Shown: one piece after another, positions 42,967 to 53,291 of the stretch
How positions within the stretch are numbered: the first letter of the stretch is position 1
Layout of the letters: the number at the start of each line of letters is the position of its first letter
NCBI GenBank assembly: GCA_001931905.2
Contig: MSJI02000918.1
Span: forward strand, 1-64,000
Reading direction: 5' to 3'
Origin: Cladosporium sp. IMV 00045
Taxonomy: Eukaryota; Ascomycota; Dothideomycetes; Cladosporiales; Cladosporiaceae
DNA: 64,000 nucleotides
Translations under genes and position numbers: made by a program
Notes under the pieces: model-generated
The model's database searches: none
The model's input: only the letters and a program-made list of their open reading frames with translations
Told to the model about the DNA's origin: nothing

Positions 42967-44229
42967 CTACAGCCTCTTGCCGGGGACAAAAATGAAAAGA
43001 CAGCACAGCGCCGCATCTACCACCGCAATCCAGGCGAGGCACATCAATGCACGCTTGTTGAGAAGTTTCCTGTGGTGAAATTCGGTTAGCAGATGGCTCA
43101 GTATGTGCTGTTATGACAGTTCAAGCTTACCTCACGAATGGCTCCTTCACCTTCGAGAAATTCATAAACGTGTACTCGCTGTACCCTGCCAACGCAAGGA
43201 TGGGATCCAGCATGTACTGATGAGTTGCCAGAAGATACACGCCAACAGTAAAAGGCAAAATCACCCAGCACCTTCTGCTCCGGCTCGCATCCAGGAAAAT
43301 CAACACGAAAGACGTCCAAAGGGCGCCAAAGAGCGCAACCAAGCCTGTGATCAATCGCAGCATCATACTAGGCGCCACGATGTTTCCCAGAGCCTTTGCT
43401 CGCAAGAACCCAGGGAAAGCGTCCCTCTCCATAGCCTGGAACACGTAATCTTTGGCTGGATCGAAAACTTCCGGGTCGTCACGGCCCTCCTTCTCGATGT
43501 TGTTGGTGATATCATTGAGAATGCCTTGCGGTAAAATGATTTCCCGCTCTGCACCTGGGAGCAAATAGGTGTAGAGAATTTTTTCGGCGGATGCACGAAT
43601 ATCGGCACGCGCCACTGTATGGTTTGGTGAAGTGTTGCTGTTTACATTAGGTGAGGGCGTATTTGGTGAAGCGCCGTCACCGGTCATGTAGCTGGGCCGT
43701 GGGGGCGCATCCGATGGTGCATCTTCGCTGCGATTGCTGTGTTGGCTGTTCTTGGGCGAGTGTTTGCTGCCACTGTCGTTGCGCAGGAAGGCGGAGAGGC
43801 CGCTCTCACTCTGGCGGTGTCGGTGGCCGCTGGGGCCTTGATCCTCGTAATTGTCAAGAACCTGGGAGGAGCGCTTGCTTCCACCACCTTTTTCAAGTTC
43901 CGGAGTACCGATCAGGACGGAGCGACGTAGTTCGCGCACGTAGTGGCGGCAAAGGGACATGTGCTGAGAGACATCGAGCCTGTTTATCCGAATGTTGTTA
44001 GCCGCGCGCACGCCCCGACCATGGTCTTCCGCCCGCCATCTGACCACTCTCGCCCAGTTTTGACATACCAGAAGTCCAAGTAATCCACGCTTCGCTGCAC
44101 ATCGCGCATGTAAATGTAAAAGGAGAAAAGATCGACTGGTGCTGTTGTTCGGCGCGACAATACTTCGAAGAGATTCGGGAGGCGGTCGCGTGGGCCCATG
44201 GAGTCGGGCGTGGGCGTGCGCGACGCCAT
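42967..44229 (-). CDS. RGS-domain membrane protein (Rax1-like)
   Basis: Three exons on the minus strand, 44229-44069, 43979-43131 and 43069-42967 (introns 89 and 61 nt), give 370 residues. The RGS domain starts LPNLFEVLSRRTTAPVDLFS, continues across the first junction as DYLDFWLDVSQHMSLCRHYV, is interrupted by a Ser/Asn-rich insert (about 105-185), and resumes with ARADIRASAEKILYTYLLPG to FPGFLRAKALGN. Three to four membrane segments follow, including LITGLVALFGALWTSFVLIF and VILPFTVGVYLLA, with a last one across the third exon (CLAWIAVVDAALCCLFIFVP). This split RGS plus C-terminal helices matches fungal Rax1-type proteins, which act in polarity or bud-site choice in yeast. Whether it accelerates a G-alpha GTPase is not certain. 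Confidence 0.85.
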
Positions 44230-46566
44230 GCCTGCTATTGCGCTCGCCGGTCGCGGTGCTGAGTGGTATATGGTGGAATAATGAGTGTCGTGAAGAGGAA
44301 GAGGCCTGCTCAATAGCCGCACATGACGTTCCGCAGAGGCGTTGGAGATTGGGAGATTCGAGGAGCTGAGCAAAGCCCAATTAGCGTGGGAGTTGAGAGC
44401 AACGGGGGCCAGAACGCGACGCAAGCACACCCGAACTTTCATTACATCGGCAAATCATCCTTGAAAGCACCGAAGATGCTGGGTGTGAAGACGTGATTAA
44501 TCCTCACTTTGGACAGTATATGTGAATAGGCAGATCATTTCATTCAAGCGCTCATCTTCAGTCATGACATTCATGTTCTGAGTCTCACAATGGCGTTTCT
44601 GCTGTAAACACAACTCCCAGACGCGTACGAAATTGGGGATACCGAGTCTCGCATCGCACCGTTGCTGGCCCGTTCCCTATGACGACCGATCGTCACAACC
44701 TGGGGCGAGGGAATCATGCCGGTGTGTTTCGCTAAGAGGTTTGACAGGAGCATGTTCATCTTCACTTTCTATATGTCTACACCAAATGCGACCTTCTTAA
44801 TCTCAAGCGACCACTCGTGCTCGGCTACCGGTCCGAGTACATTGCGGATGTGGCGAGTGCCATCTACCAAACCTTCAATTATTTTGCTCATTTGGATATG
44901 TAAATTGTACCTCCTTGCTTGCAAGGTCAAGCCCAGATGTCCAACCGTCGATCGATGATGCAGAATAAACGCCACGGTCACAGCCCATGTATGGGAGCAG
45001 TCACCCCATCCGCACGGCAGAACATGTTCGCATGCCATTCTCCTGTCATTGACATGCTAGAGTCGCTGAGCTAGTGAAGGCAGCACCCAATGGTTGTCGT
45101 TCATATCCAGAACTCATGACCTGTTTATCCGCTTAGCGAACCCATTGCAGAGCGACAGAGTACACCCTCGCAATATATCTCCATCGCTAGGAGTGTGCCT
45201 GGTGACCAGTGTGAAGCTGGTTTCCCCTCAGCGAAATTGCGCCTCGAGCGGACAAGTAGAAGCTCTCCTGAAGCCTACCTGTCGAACATTGAGTACGGCT
45301 ATGATTAAACCGGAAAATGGTTGTTCGCTTCGCAAGAGCTGGACCTTGCTGTAGTGGCACATTCCGTGTCATCTATCCGGTCCAGGTAGGGCTGTGAGAA
45401 AGTTAGGCAAGCCACATCTCTCACCGATGGTATGATACGAGCACGCTGTGGGAGCTTATTAATGAATGCTACGGGTTCTTCGCTCTGCGCCACGCAGCTG
45501 AGATGGACCGGTAACGAATCACAGCTGCAGCGCCAGCGGATCGGAGAGATTACCAACGAACAGTGACAGGATCACAAGAGTGTAGCGAAGTCTGGCCATC
45601 GGATGCTGTTATCTGCATTGCAATACCGTAAAAGAGGCTCGCTTGCAACCCTCAAATTTGGGAGCACTGGCACAATACAGTTGTTCGTGAGAGTTCTGTC
45701 AAGGCGCACGAGGTCATCGAACTATGGAAACTATGGAAAAACACTTTGTTTAGATGGATGGTTGCATCTACAGACTGGCTTGGAAGAATCAAAATAGAGG
45801 CGGCTGGACGGGCCTCGCGCGGGATCTAGCCAGACTCGATCAAGCGCAGACTCTCTTCAGCTGTTCTCATTGCAGAGTAACCTCACTTCGGCCGGTGGTC
45901 CCGAAGACGCCCTCGCACCGCCATAATCCTGCTGCGCCGCTCGTATACATCTTAATATGCGATATACTTCTTCGACAGGTTGATTGGTCAGATTGCGCTG
46001 ACACGCCGCTGCTGCTGCTGGAATACGCTCTGTAGGGTATGCGTTGATGAGCGCCACACCCGCGCAACCGAATACGTTGACGCCTTTTCTGCTACCATGC
46101 AGCTCCGCCCTATGCTACGCTCACATGGCTAAGGTGTGGCCTGATCGCGCTATCGGTTCGTGTTCGCCCTCCACATCTATTTTCCGGTTAGATGCGACAG
46201 CGTTGATGATCCGTCTCGTACTGTGACGTCGAGCAATCTACCATGATTAGCATCAGCCTCGTGATGCTTGGACACCTGCCGGAAGGTGGTGGAGGACCAT
46301 CGACGGTGGGGGGCGATGTTGTATATTAGGTCCCTCGTCCGACGGTGTAGGTCGATCTTTTCCATATTTCATTTCACATTCAACTACATCTATCTCCTTG
46401 ATCATTCGCGGCTTTCGGCATTGGACTACATTCGCTTCAGACGTCCAGTCTACACTCGCTTCATCTGATCGTTCGACAGTTTCCTCTTGTCTATCGTTCC
46501 ATCCTATTTCCTAATTTCATCATTCAACTCTTTTCTTTAATCACATTCACTACCAAGCCAATCAAC
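44230..46566. other. divergent intergenic region, 2.3 kb
   Basis: Between divergent RGS and wall-protein genes. The last about 200 bases before 46567 are pyrimidine-rich and end ACCAAGCCAATCAACATG, a typical fungal leader. Nothing else recognisable is seen; frames are short. Confidence 0.5.
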
Positions 46567-47904
46567 ATGATCCGCGCTCTGGCATTCGTTGCAGCCGTTG
46601 GAGGTGCCTCCGCACTTCCCGGCTACGAGCATCCGCCTCCATACGCTTGGGGCACTGGTTCAAGCTCTACAGCCTGGACTTCATCCACGCCGGCGCCCTA
46701 CCCGACTTCCTCAACCTTGAGCAGCAGCAGCTCCTCTTTGAGCGTGCCAGTCTACCCAACTGGCGGATACACTCACTCGACTTGGTCTTCATCCTCTTCT
46801 TTGACCAGCTCGAGCTCAAGCTGGAGCAAGCCACCGGTCTACCCTACTGCGCCGCACAGTGATTCTCACAGCAAGCCACCCCACTCTTATCCATCAGGTG
46901 GAAAGCCTCCTCACCATGAACCATCTGGCGGTAAACCTCCTCACCCGACTGGAGGTGTGCACCCTACTGGAGGAAAGCCCCACCCTACTGGCCACCCGAC
47001 GCCGCCTAAGAACCACACTACTACGGAGACCGCCACGACCTACACTACTCTGACGACCTGCCCGGTCACCTACACTAGCGGCACTGAGACTGTGACCACT
47101 CTGACAACAAGCGTCGTGACAATTACTTCTTGCAAGCACGGTTGCACGCCCGCTGAGCCCACGACCACCATCATTCCCGGCACCACTACCTCAGTGATCT
47201 ACTCGACCAGCACTTTCCCAGTGACTCTGACCAAGACGTCTGTTGTGCCTCACAGCTCGCCAGTCTACACGCATGGAGGAACGACTTACTACAGCACTTC
47301 GCTGTCCACCACCCACGTGCTGACGAGCTATATCTCCACCGTCACGAACGCCATCACTGGAGTCCCGGCTCCGAGCACACTCGTAAACCCTGTCCAGCCT
47401 GCTGAGAGCACTCCCGTTTCTCCAGTTGAAGAGACTTGCCCGCCCGTCGTGACCGTCACCGAGACAATCTACGCCAGCATGCCGCCAGCCCCTACTTCCG
47501 GCTCTGATTCCGGCTCCGACTCAGGCTCAGGCTCCCAAGTCACCGAGACTGCCACCATCACCCTGGGCAACGGCCAGACCACCACTATTTGCGTCACCTA
47601 TACCGCCACCAGCACCCCACCCACAAAGCCAACTGACACCAAGTCCGGCTCCCTCCCTCCATACCCCACCGGCACCAAGGACCACACTCACCCGCCCTTC
47701 CCAACCGGCACAGGCAGCGGCGACCACACCAAGCCCGCTCCCACTGGAGGCCACATCGAGCCGACTGGCGGCCACGTCAAGCCCACTGGCGGCGAGATCA
47801 AGCCCACCGGCAGCTACACTCAGCCTTCCGGTAACGCTTGGCCGGAGCACGACGACAAGTCTGAGTGGAGCTGGCCGTCGAAGTACGGCTCTCACGACTG
47901 GTGA
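46567..47904 (+). CDS. secreted Ser/Thr/Pro-rich cell-wall protein
   Basis: Single exon, 445 residues from ATG 46567. A signal peptide (MIRALAFVAAVGGASALP) is followed by a Ser-rich stalk, His/Pro/Gly repeats of the type GKPPH and HPTGG (about 90-150), and a Thr-rich central part containing TYTTLTTCPVTYTSGTETVT and TSVVTITSCKHGC, a Cys-containing pattern seen in fungal wall mannoproteins. A second repeat tract near the C-terminus reads GGHIEPTGGHVKPTGGEIKP. The tail WSWPSKYGSHDW is not a GPI-anchor signal, so it should be secreted or held in the wall non-covalently. Heavy O-glycosylation is expected. Function is unknown; candidate roles are wall structure or adhesion. Confidence 0.85.
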   Translation: MIRALAFVAAVGGASALPGYEHPPPYAWGTGSSSTAWTSSTPAPYPTSSTLSSSSSSLSVPVYPTGGYTHSTWSSSSSLTSSSSSWSKPPVYPTAPHSDSHSKPPHSYPSGGKPPHHEPSGGKPPHPTGGVHPTGGKPHPTGHPTPPKNHTTTETATTYTTLTTCPVTYTSGTETVTTLTTSVVTITSCKHGCTPAEPTTTIIPGTTTSVIYSTSTFPVTLTKTSVVPHSSPVYTHGGTTYYSTSLSTTHVLTSYISTVTNAITGVPAPSTLVNPVQPAESTPVSPVEETCPPVVTVTETIYASMPPAPTSGSDSGSDSGSGSQVTETATITLGNGQTTTICVTYTATSTPPTKPTDTKSGSLPPYPTGTKDHTHPPFPTGTGSGDHTKPAPTGGHIEPTGGHVKPTGGEIKPTGSYTQPSGNAWPEHDDKSEWSWPSKYGSHDW

Positions 47905-48254
47905 ATGGTTGTTTAACGAGCATGTTAGACGATTTTGAGGAGTTTAGATGATTTCGTTTTGGTATGACTTATGTACATACGATTGGTTTGGATTTTGTTT
48001 GGTTCACGACACTCCTTGGATCTGCGGAATATATATATGCATGTCTGGCGCTTCGGTATACAGGTTTGAGATCGTTTGACATCTATTTAATCAACGATAG
48101 ACTTGTTTATGCGACTGGTTCACGAAGATGTTCGTTCCTTTCTCTCAAAAATGTGTAGTAATTGATATGGACTCAAGTACATGTACGTACCAACAGCAAT
48201 GACAGGTCATTAATTTGTTACGTAGATCGAGCAATATAACACAAAAGACGATCG
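47905..48254. terminator. convergent 3' region, no gene seen
   Basis: 350 A/T-rich bases between the wall-protein and HET genes; presumably polyadenylation zones. Confidence 0.5.
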
Positions 48255-50543
48255 CTAAACCAAAGTAAACTCCTGCTCCGACAATCCCAACTCCAGACTT
48301 TCGCCGTACATCACCCAAGGCGCGTGACATGCGCCAATGAAAAAATGATTCTCCGTGCCCTCAACTTTGCGAATGATTAAAGGAAGAGAGCTGCCATAGA
48401 TGGTGCAAAGAATGTCGTCAACCTGCACATGTGCTGCAACGGTGCCTAGATGATGATTTTTGGTGGTAAACATTCGTAGATCCCGATTTCGATGTTCTGT
48501 GCTCAGCGAAATAGTTTCTTCGATAATCTCTTCATCTGTTCTTGGGACTCGTGAGTCGAATTCGAACCCAGCTATTGGGAGAAGCTCAGGGTCAATTCTG
48601 GCCAGATAAATGGGTAGGAAAAGTTGTTGTAGAAGGTCGTTAGGGTTGATTCGGTTGAATAAAGATTGCGTTTGCTCCGAGAACCTAGTGAACCTCCGTT
48701 GCCCGAGGTCGCCGCGGGTTGGAAGCAGGATGTGTTGCATCGCTTCGGTCAATGCTTTCTTGCAACTAGCGCCGATAGAGCAGCCCAAAAGACTGGACCA
48801 CGTACCGGAGCCGTTGCTCCCTTGACACGAAACACCACGGTGGCGTGAGCGTTCTACGGGCAGAACACAGCCCTGACGATCCAGGATGTCGCCACAGGCT
48901 CGAAGCTTGGGTCCGGCAACACCTCTTATGGTGTGTGATGATCTTGACGAACTTTGGAAGGCAAAAGGATGACTCCCTGCTGCATTCAAAGCTGGCTTCA
49001 GAGTCAAACCTTGGTCCCATCCCAAGTCCCCACGTACGTCGTTTCCTACTTGCATCACGTCGGTACACCAGGAAGGTGTATTCGGTTGGGAGTCGTCTTC
49101 TTGGTCCCCGGCGTCGGCGAAGGAGTGATGAACGGAAATGTTTTCAAAGCCTTTCTGGGACAAGCAGTGGGCTGCAAAATTTGCGAGTACTTGAGACTCG
49201 GACAAGGAATAGTCAATCGGGTAAGCATCGGGGTTGCGAAAGAGCGAGGTCAAACCATAGACATGATCTCTGGGATCTGAGCATCTCTGCAGAGATGCCT
49301 GTGCAGCAATGCTCATATCACTATCCGTTTCATTCATTTTCCAATGCCGGTGTACTGCTGGCTCGAGGTACAATGTTAAGGCATTCTCGACATTCGCCAG
49401 GAAATACCAAGGAGGATCGAATGATGGCAAGAGGTCGCAACATGGTATGACCCTGGCAGCGACACTAATGATGGCCAGAGGGAAGGTGGCTGCTCCAAGC
49501 TGACATGTATTAGTCTTTCCAAGTATGACCTCTTGGATAGTCCACACGCGAGAGAAGTAATCTGCGCCGAAGATCCGGTGGAGCATTTGCCAAGTAAACT
49601 TAGGGATATTTTCAGCATCGTTATCGTTAAGATAAGATATGAACTCTGCCGCTACCGCGTGTTTGATATGGAACATGGACTTTGTCTCCTTCTCGGGCTT
49701 TCGCACCAGCAGTGTCCATAGGCGAGCCAGTAGAGGAAGGTAGAAGGACAAAGAGTTCATGTCCACATCGTTGTCGTTGCCTAGCCAGGAAACAACGTGA
49801 GCCTGAGCGTAGATCATATGTAACATCCTCACTTGATGGCTCTTTTCAAGATTATCATCCTGATTAATGCACATGTAATCTACCCAGATTAATCGTGAAC
49901 GATCGCGAAAACGCAAACCCGAGAGTGCGTGGTAGACATTATGCGGAGTGCGGATGATTTCAGAGTTGCAACAGATGCGATCAACAGGCTCCTGGTTCCC
50001 ACAGACATAAGATAAAGCGGCGAAACCCGGCTGGCCGTCTGTAGTGATGTCGTCGAGGTTAGCTTGGTAGATTCGACAACAAAGGGTAGAGTCGTCATCT
50101 ACGTGGCCGCATGCATGCTCGTCTGCATTTTCGGAACACAGCTCTATCAAACGTATGTGACGAGGGCTGAACAAGGGCTCTCGGAGATTGGTGGAAATGA
50201 GGCTGCTGTCATATCGAAAAGGTGCCTCTTCTCGGAGTGGACACTCCAACGTGACATCGGGTTCGGAAGACGGTATAGGCTCGCATGCGAAAGAGTGCCC
50301 CGAGATGATATGTTCCCACAGAAGGTAGTCCTTCGCGTGATTGGAGTTAAGTTGGCGTGATCTCAGACGCTGGAGGTAGTGACATTGATCCTCTGGAAAG
50401 CCGGCCGGAAGTTCTAGATAGTATCTGTTGTCGATGGCATCACTCAGAATTGATCGTGTGGAAATGCTTTCTGGTGACATTTCTGGCTCCCAAGTGTCAT
50501 CAGAGAGCGCCACTGCTGTGTTTCTTCGCGCATCGATGTCCAT
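48255..50543 (-). CDS. HET-domain (heterokaryon incompatibility) protein
   Basis: Single exon, 762 residues from ATG 50543. The HET domain spans about residues 174-340: FAALSYVCGNQEPVDRICCN, HNVYHALSGLRF, RLIWVDYMCINQDDNLEKSH, then VRMLHMIYAQAHVVSWLG. In the first block the usual ALSYTWG reads ALSYVCG. A variable C-terminal region follows, with SLQRCSDPRDHVYGLTSLF, the standard post-HET helix, and LPIYLARIDPELLPIAGFEF. The last 60 residues resemble the common tail in which the small-substrate segment ends GACHAPWVMYGESLELGL. HET proteins trigger cell death on fusion of incompatible hyphae, but most family members are uncharacterised. It has no NACHT, WD or ankyrin partner domain. Confidence 0.9.
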   Translation of the reverse strand: MDIDARRNTAVALSDDTWEPEMSPESISTRSILSDAIDNRYYLELPAGFPEDQCHYLQRLRSRQLNSNHAKDYLLWEHIISGHSFACEPIPSSEPDVTLECPLREEAPFRYDSSLISTNLREPLFSPRHIRLIELCSENADEHACGHVDDDSTLCCRIYQANLDDITTDGQPGFAALSYVCGNQEPVDRICCNSEIIRTPHNVYHALSGLRFRDRSRLIWVDYMCINQDDNLEKSHQVRMLHMIYAQAHVVSWLGNDNDVDMNSLSFYLPLLARLWTLLVRKPEKETKSMFHIKHAVAAEFISYLNDNDAENIPKFTWQMLHRIFGADYFSRVWTIQEVILGKTNTCQLGAATFPLAIISVAARVIPCCDLLPSFDPPWYFLANVENALTLYLEPAVHRHWKMNETDSDMSIAAQASLQRCSDPRDHVYGLTSLFRNPDAYPIDYSLSESQVLANFAAHCLSQKGFENISVHHSFADAGDQEDDSQPNTPSWCTDVMQVGNDVRGDLGWDQGLTLKPALNAAGSHPFAFQSSSRSSHTIRGVAGPKLRACGDILDRQGCVLPVERSRHRGVSCQGSNGSGTWSSLLGCSIGASCKKALTEAMQHILLPTRGDLGQRRFTRFSEQTQSLFNRINPNDLLQQLFLPIYLARIDPELLPIAGFEFDSRVPRTDEEIIEETISLSTEHRNRDLRMFTTKNHHLGTVAAHVQVDDILCTIYGSSLPLIIRKVEGTENHFFIGACHAPWVMYGESLELGLSEQEFTLV

Positions 50544-51139
50544 CTATGCAATCGCGGCAATCGCTGATTGGTGGCTGGTGGCTGTTCAAAGGCTGACGCG
50601 CTGAGGGAGTCCCTGTCGAATGCCGGTGATTGTTGGATCGGTTCTCATCTTGGAATACGAACATGGCTGAAGATACGATCTGACAGTCTTGCATTTTCAG
50701 CCTGATGCCCATGTAGCTTTGCAGCTACTGGGCCACCTTGTCGCGCATGTAGCTCAGCTGGTCTCGTACGACGTTTCTGACGCGGCCAATCACACTGTCG
50801 AGGGATTTACCACTGTCGAGCGATTTACCGAACACTCTTGGTTGGTGCCAATCTTAACACGCTCGAAACTTGGTTTCAGGCCGATCATTAGAAGTTCATG
50901 CGAAGTTGTAGAATCAGTGATCGATCTGCCGTATGTGGCCAAGCCAAAGCGGCCAACGTCAGCGCGTCGAAGGCCCACCGAGTCCATCTCCAAACAACAT
51001 GCACTTCATACACCGTCCACCCACACCATGGTTACCTCAACCACAGCAACGGCCATGTGAACAGCCTCCTACCCCAAGAGATTCTCTGTGAAGGTCTCTT
51101 GGGTTCAGCCTTACCGAAAGACCGACAAATCCGAGCACA
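50544..51139. promoter_or_regulatory. divergent promoter, HET gene / NPR2
   Basis: 596 bases between divergent starts. Contains an 18-bp direct repeat (separate entry) and a tRNA A-box look-alike without a B-box. Confidence 0.55.
50793..50828 (+). repeat. 18-bp tandem direct repeat
   Basis: CACTGTCGAGGGATTTAC at 50793-50810 is followed directly by CACTGTCGAGCGATTTAC at 50811-50828, differing at one base. It lies in the HET/NPR2 divergent promoter; it may be a small duplication or paired binding site. Confidence 0.8.
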
Positions 51140-52672
51140 ATGCTCAAATCCATCTTCTACGCCCGCTTCCACCCTGAGCGTGGGCCTGATGTCCTGCACC
51201 AGGTTCCCGAAGGAAGTGTTTCACGCGCATCCTCCTCCTCTTCTGAAAGTGCTGCTGTAGCCGTCAACACAAGCACTATCTCGTCCGCCACGCACATACC
51301 CAGCCTGACAACGACAACGACTCCCGCCCTCGTGCCTTTCTCGTCTCTTTCCGCCTACCTGATCCCACCGCATGAGCTATCCAACCGGCCTCTTGCCATC
51401 TGCGCCGAGGGACAGAGGGTGCTAGGCTTTCCAATCAGCATCGAGGGTGAAGGATACGAGCGGAATCGCTTCGTTTGCAATGTCTGCTTTGTGGTGGACG
51501 AGCAAGAGGAGGATGTCGAGGGCTGGCAGCGTATAGTCAGGAAGACGGCGGCATTCATGAGGGCACTGGAAGCTGAGGGTACAGGTGGAGTGCTCAGAGG
51601 AGAAGAGAGGGTTGTGGACGAGGCGGTTGAGCGAGGTGAGGATCCTCCACAAGATGGCGAGGGTGACTTCTTGGTGGTCAGGTGGATCTTGAAAGAAATC
51701 TTTGAACAAATGAATGCCTATGGCGAGTGCTGTGTGAGGGTCTCGTCGACGCAGGTCTTGAATTTGAGACTTGAAAGGCGTATGGAGCGCGAGATGGCGA
51801 GGCCAACGAAGGTCAAGGCTTGGGATGTACCGCTCATTGTGCGCGAGCTCCCAGACCCAGCCAGCTGGACGTGGGACTTGGTCCTCGAGCAAATACATCC
51901 ATACATTGACGGCATCAACCATGTGAAACGGATCGCTCGCCTTGCGGATGTAGACTTGAGGCTCGTTAAGAAAGCCATCCGTGAGCTCGTTGCACACCAA
52001 CGCGCGATTGTCCTGGACATTTTCCACTTCCAGGCTATCTACGCTCTGACAGGAGATTTCACGCTATTCGTCAATGACCTAAAATCAGTCGACGAATGCA
52101 GATCCTACGTCGCCATCGACCCCAAAGAAAGCATATTCGCCAGCATCCTCGCCAAAGACGTCCTCTCATCCACACCTCCAATCCCCGACAGAACAACCCT
52201 CATCGACCTCTACAGCGTTCTCAAACCCGGCCTCTCGGTCGCAGACTTCTGCCTCGCGCACCAAGACCTCCTAGCCAACATCGACATCCGCCGCTTCATC
52301 ACCTTCGGCGTGATCAAAGGCTTCCTCCGACGTATGCACAAATTCGCACTCGCGCTCGACCCTCCTGAGCTGCCTTCTACGCCTGCTGTCGCACAGCAGC
52401 AGGCCGGCACGGATTTGGACAAGGCGTGGCGGAAAGCGGCGCTCTCGTCCGGCTGGGCCACGCCGCCTGCTGCTGATGGGGTGGGGGAGTTGCAGGCTAG
52501 GTTGGAGACGGAGGAGGGGAAGGAGAGGGAGGAGAGGGCGATTTTGGGGAGGTGTTTGGATGGGAAGACGTGTTTGGATAATATTTGTTTGGAAATGGGG
52601 ATGGAGGAGAATAAGGTTATGGAGAAGATCAGGAGTGGAGTGTTTGGGGAGGTGATTGTTTTCTGTAAGTAG
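51140..52672 (+). CDS. NPR2: nitrogen permease regulator 2, GATOR1/SEACIT subunit
   Basis: Single exon, 510 residues from ATG 51140. The N-terminal longin-like half carries the NPR2 signature: KSIFYARFHPERGPDVLHQV at the start, ICAEGQRVLGFPISIEGEGY, then RFVCNVCFVVDEQ. The second half shows WTWDLVLEQIHPYIDGINHV, RLADVDLRLVKKAIREL, LVNDLKSV-like FTLFVNDLKSV, and FITFGVIKGFLRRMHKFA with a winged-helix C-terminus ending EKIRSGVFGEVIVFCK. Npr2 pairs with Npr3 and Iml1/DEPDC5 in the GATOR1 complex, which acts on Rag GTPases at the vacuole to repress TORC1 when nitrogen is low. Length is slightly above the yeast range per domain but shorter in loops. Confidence 0.95.
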   Translation: MLKSIFYARFHPERGPDVLHQVPEGSVSRASSSSSESAAVAVNTSTISSATHIPSLTTTTTPALVPFSSLSAYLIPPHELSNRPLAICAEGQRVLGFPISIEGEGYERNRFVCNVCFVVDEQEEDVEGWQRIVRKTAAFMRALEAEGTGGVLRGEERVVDEAVERGEDPPQDGEGDFLVVRWILKEIFEQMNAYGECCVRVSSTQVLNLRLERRMEREMARPTKVKAWDVPLIVRELPDPASWTWDLVLEQIHPYIDGINHVKRIARLADVDLRLVKKAIRELVAHQRAIVLDIFHFQAIYALTGDFTLFVNDLKSVDECRSYVAIDPKESIFASILAKDVLSSTPPIPDRTTLIDLYSVLKPGLSVADFCLAHQDLLANIDIRRFITFGVIKGFLRRMHKFALALDPPELPSTPAVAQQQAGTDLDKAWRKAALSSGWATPPAADGVGELQARLETEEGKEREERAILGRCLDGKTCLDNICLEMGMEENKVMEKIRSGVFGEVIVFCK

Positions 52673-53291
52673 AGCCGAAATTTTGACTGGCTCTGAGGCC
52701 ATGTTTAGATCTTCCTCCTAATTTTAGTTGTGAATGACTTTTTATAAGTATGCAACTATCTCTAATTGAACCTTGGAGGTTTGAATCCATGCATTGTGGA
52801 ACATCGAGAGCCCACTTGAATCGTGGCCCTTTTTCGATCCTTTCTGTCTGCCCCTTTTATCCAATAATCATTGCTATATGACTCTGCATGCAATCTCGTC
52901 TCCTAGGCGAATTGGCTCTGAGCGTATCTCTCTGCATGATCAAATAAGCATTCTGCCTGCCCCAAGATGTCTGATGCGAGCCGCAGCTTCTATGCTGCTC
53001 GTTGCTCGCCGCCTAGCCCTCAAAATCAATGCCGGGATAAGACGCGGTCATTAGATTCGTTCTTTCGTGCGTGCTACAGCTTCGATGCAATGTAGCAATG
53101 TCAGGACGAATGCTCTCGAGGTGGCCCAAACGGATTTGCACGTGGTGGGAGAACTTCTTGTGGGCGAGGGATACGCCATGCTTCTCATTCAGTTCCACCC
53201 GGCTAAACTTTCTTCGTGACACCGTGCAGTAAAGGCCAGGGAGTTCCCCTTACCGTCAGTGCCATCGTTCTGCCGCAATGAGCCCACCTCC
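52673..53291. terminator. convergent 3' region between NPR2 and SWD1
   Basis: About 0.6 kb with no gene; presumably the two 3' UTRs. Confidence 0.5.

Noticed and set aside
50750..50775. TAGCTCAGCTGG, matching the tRNA A-box consensus
   Set aside because: No GGTTCGA-type B-box lies downstream within a plausible distance and no cloverleaf can be drawn.
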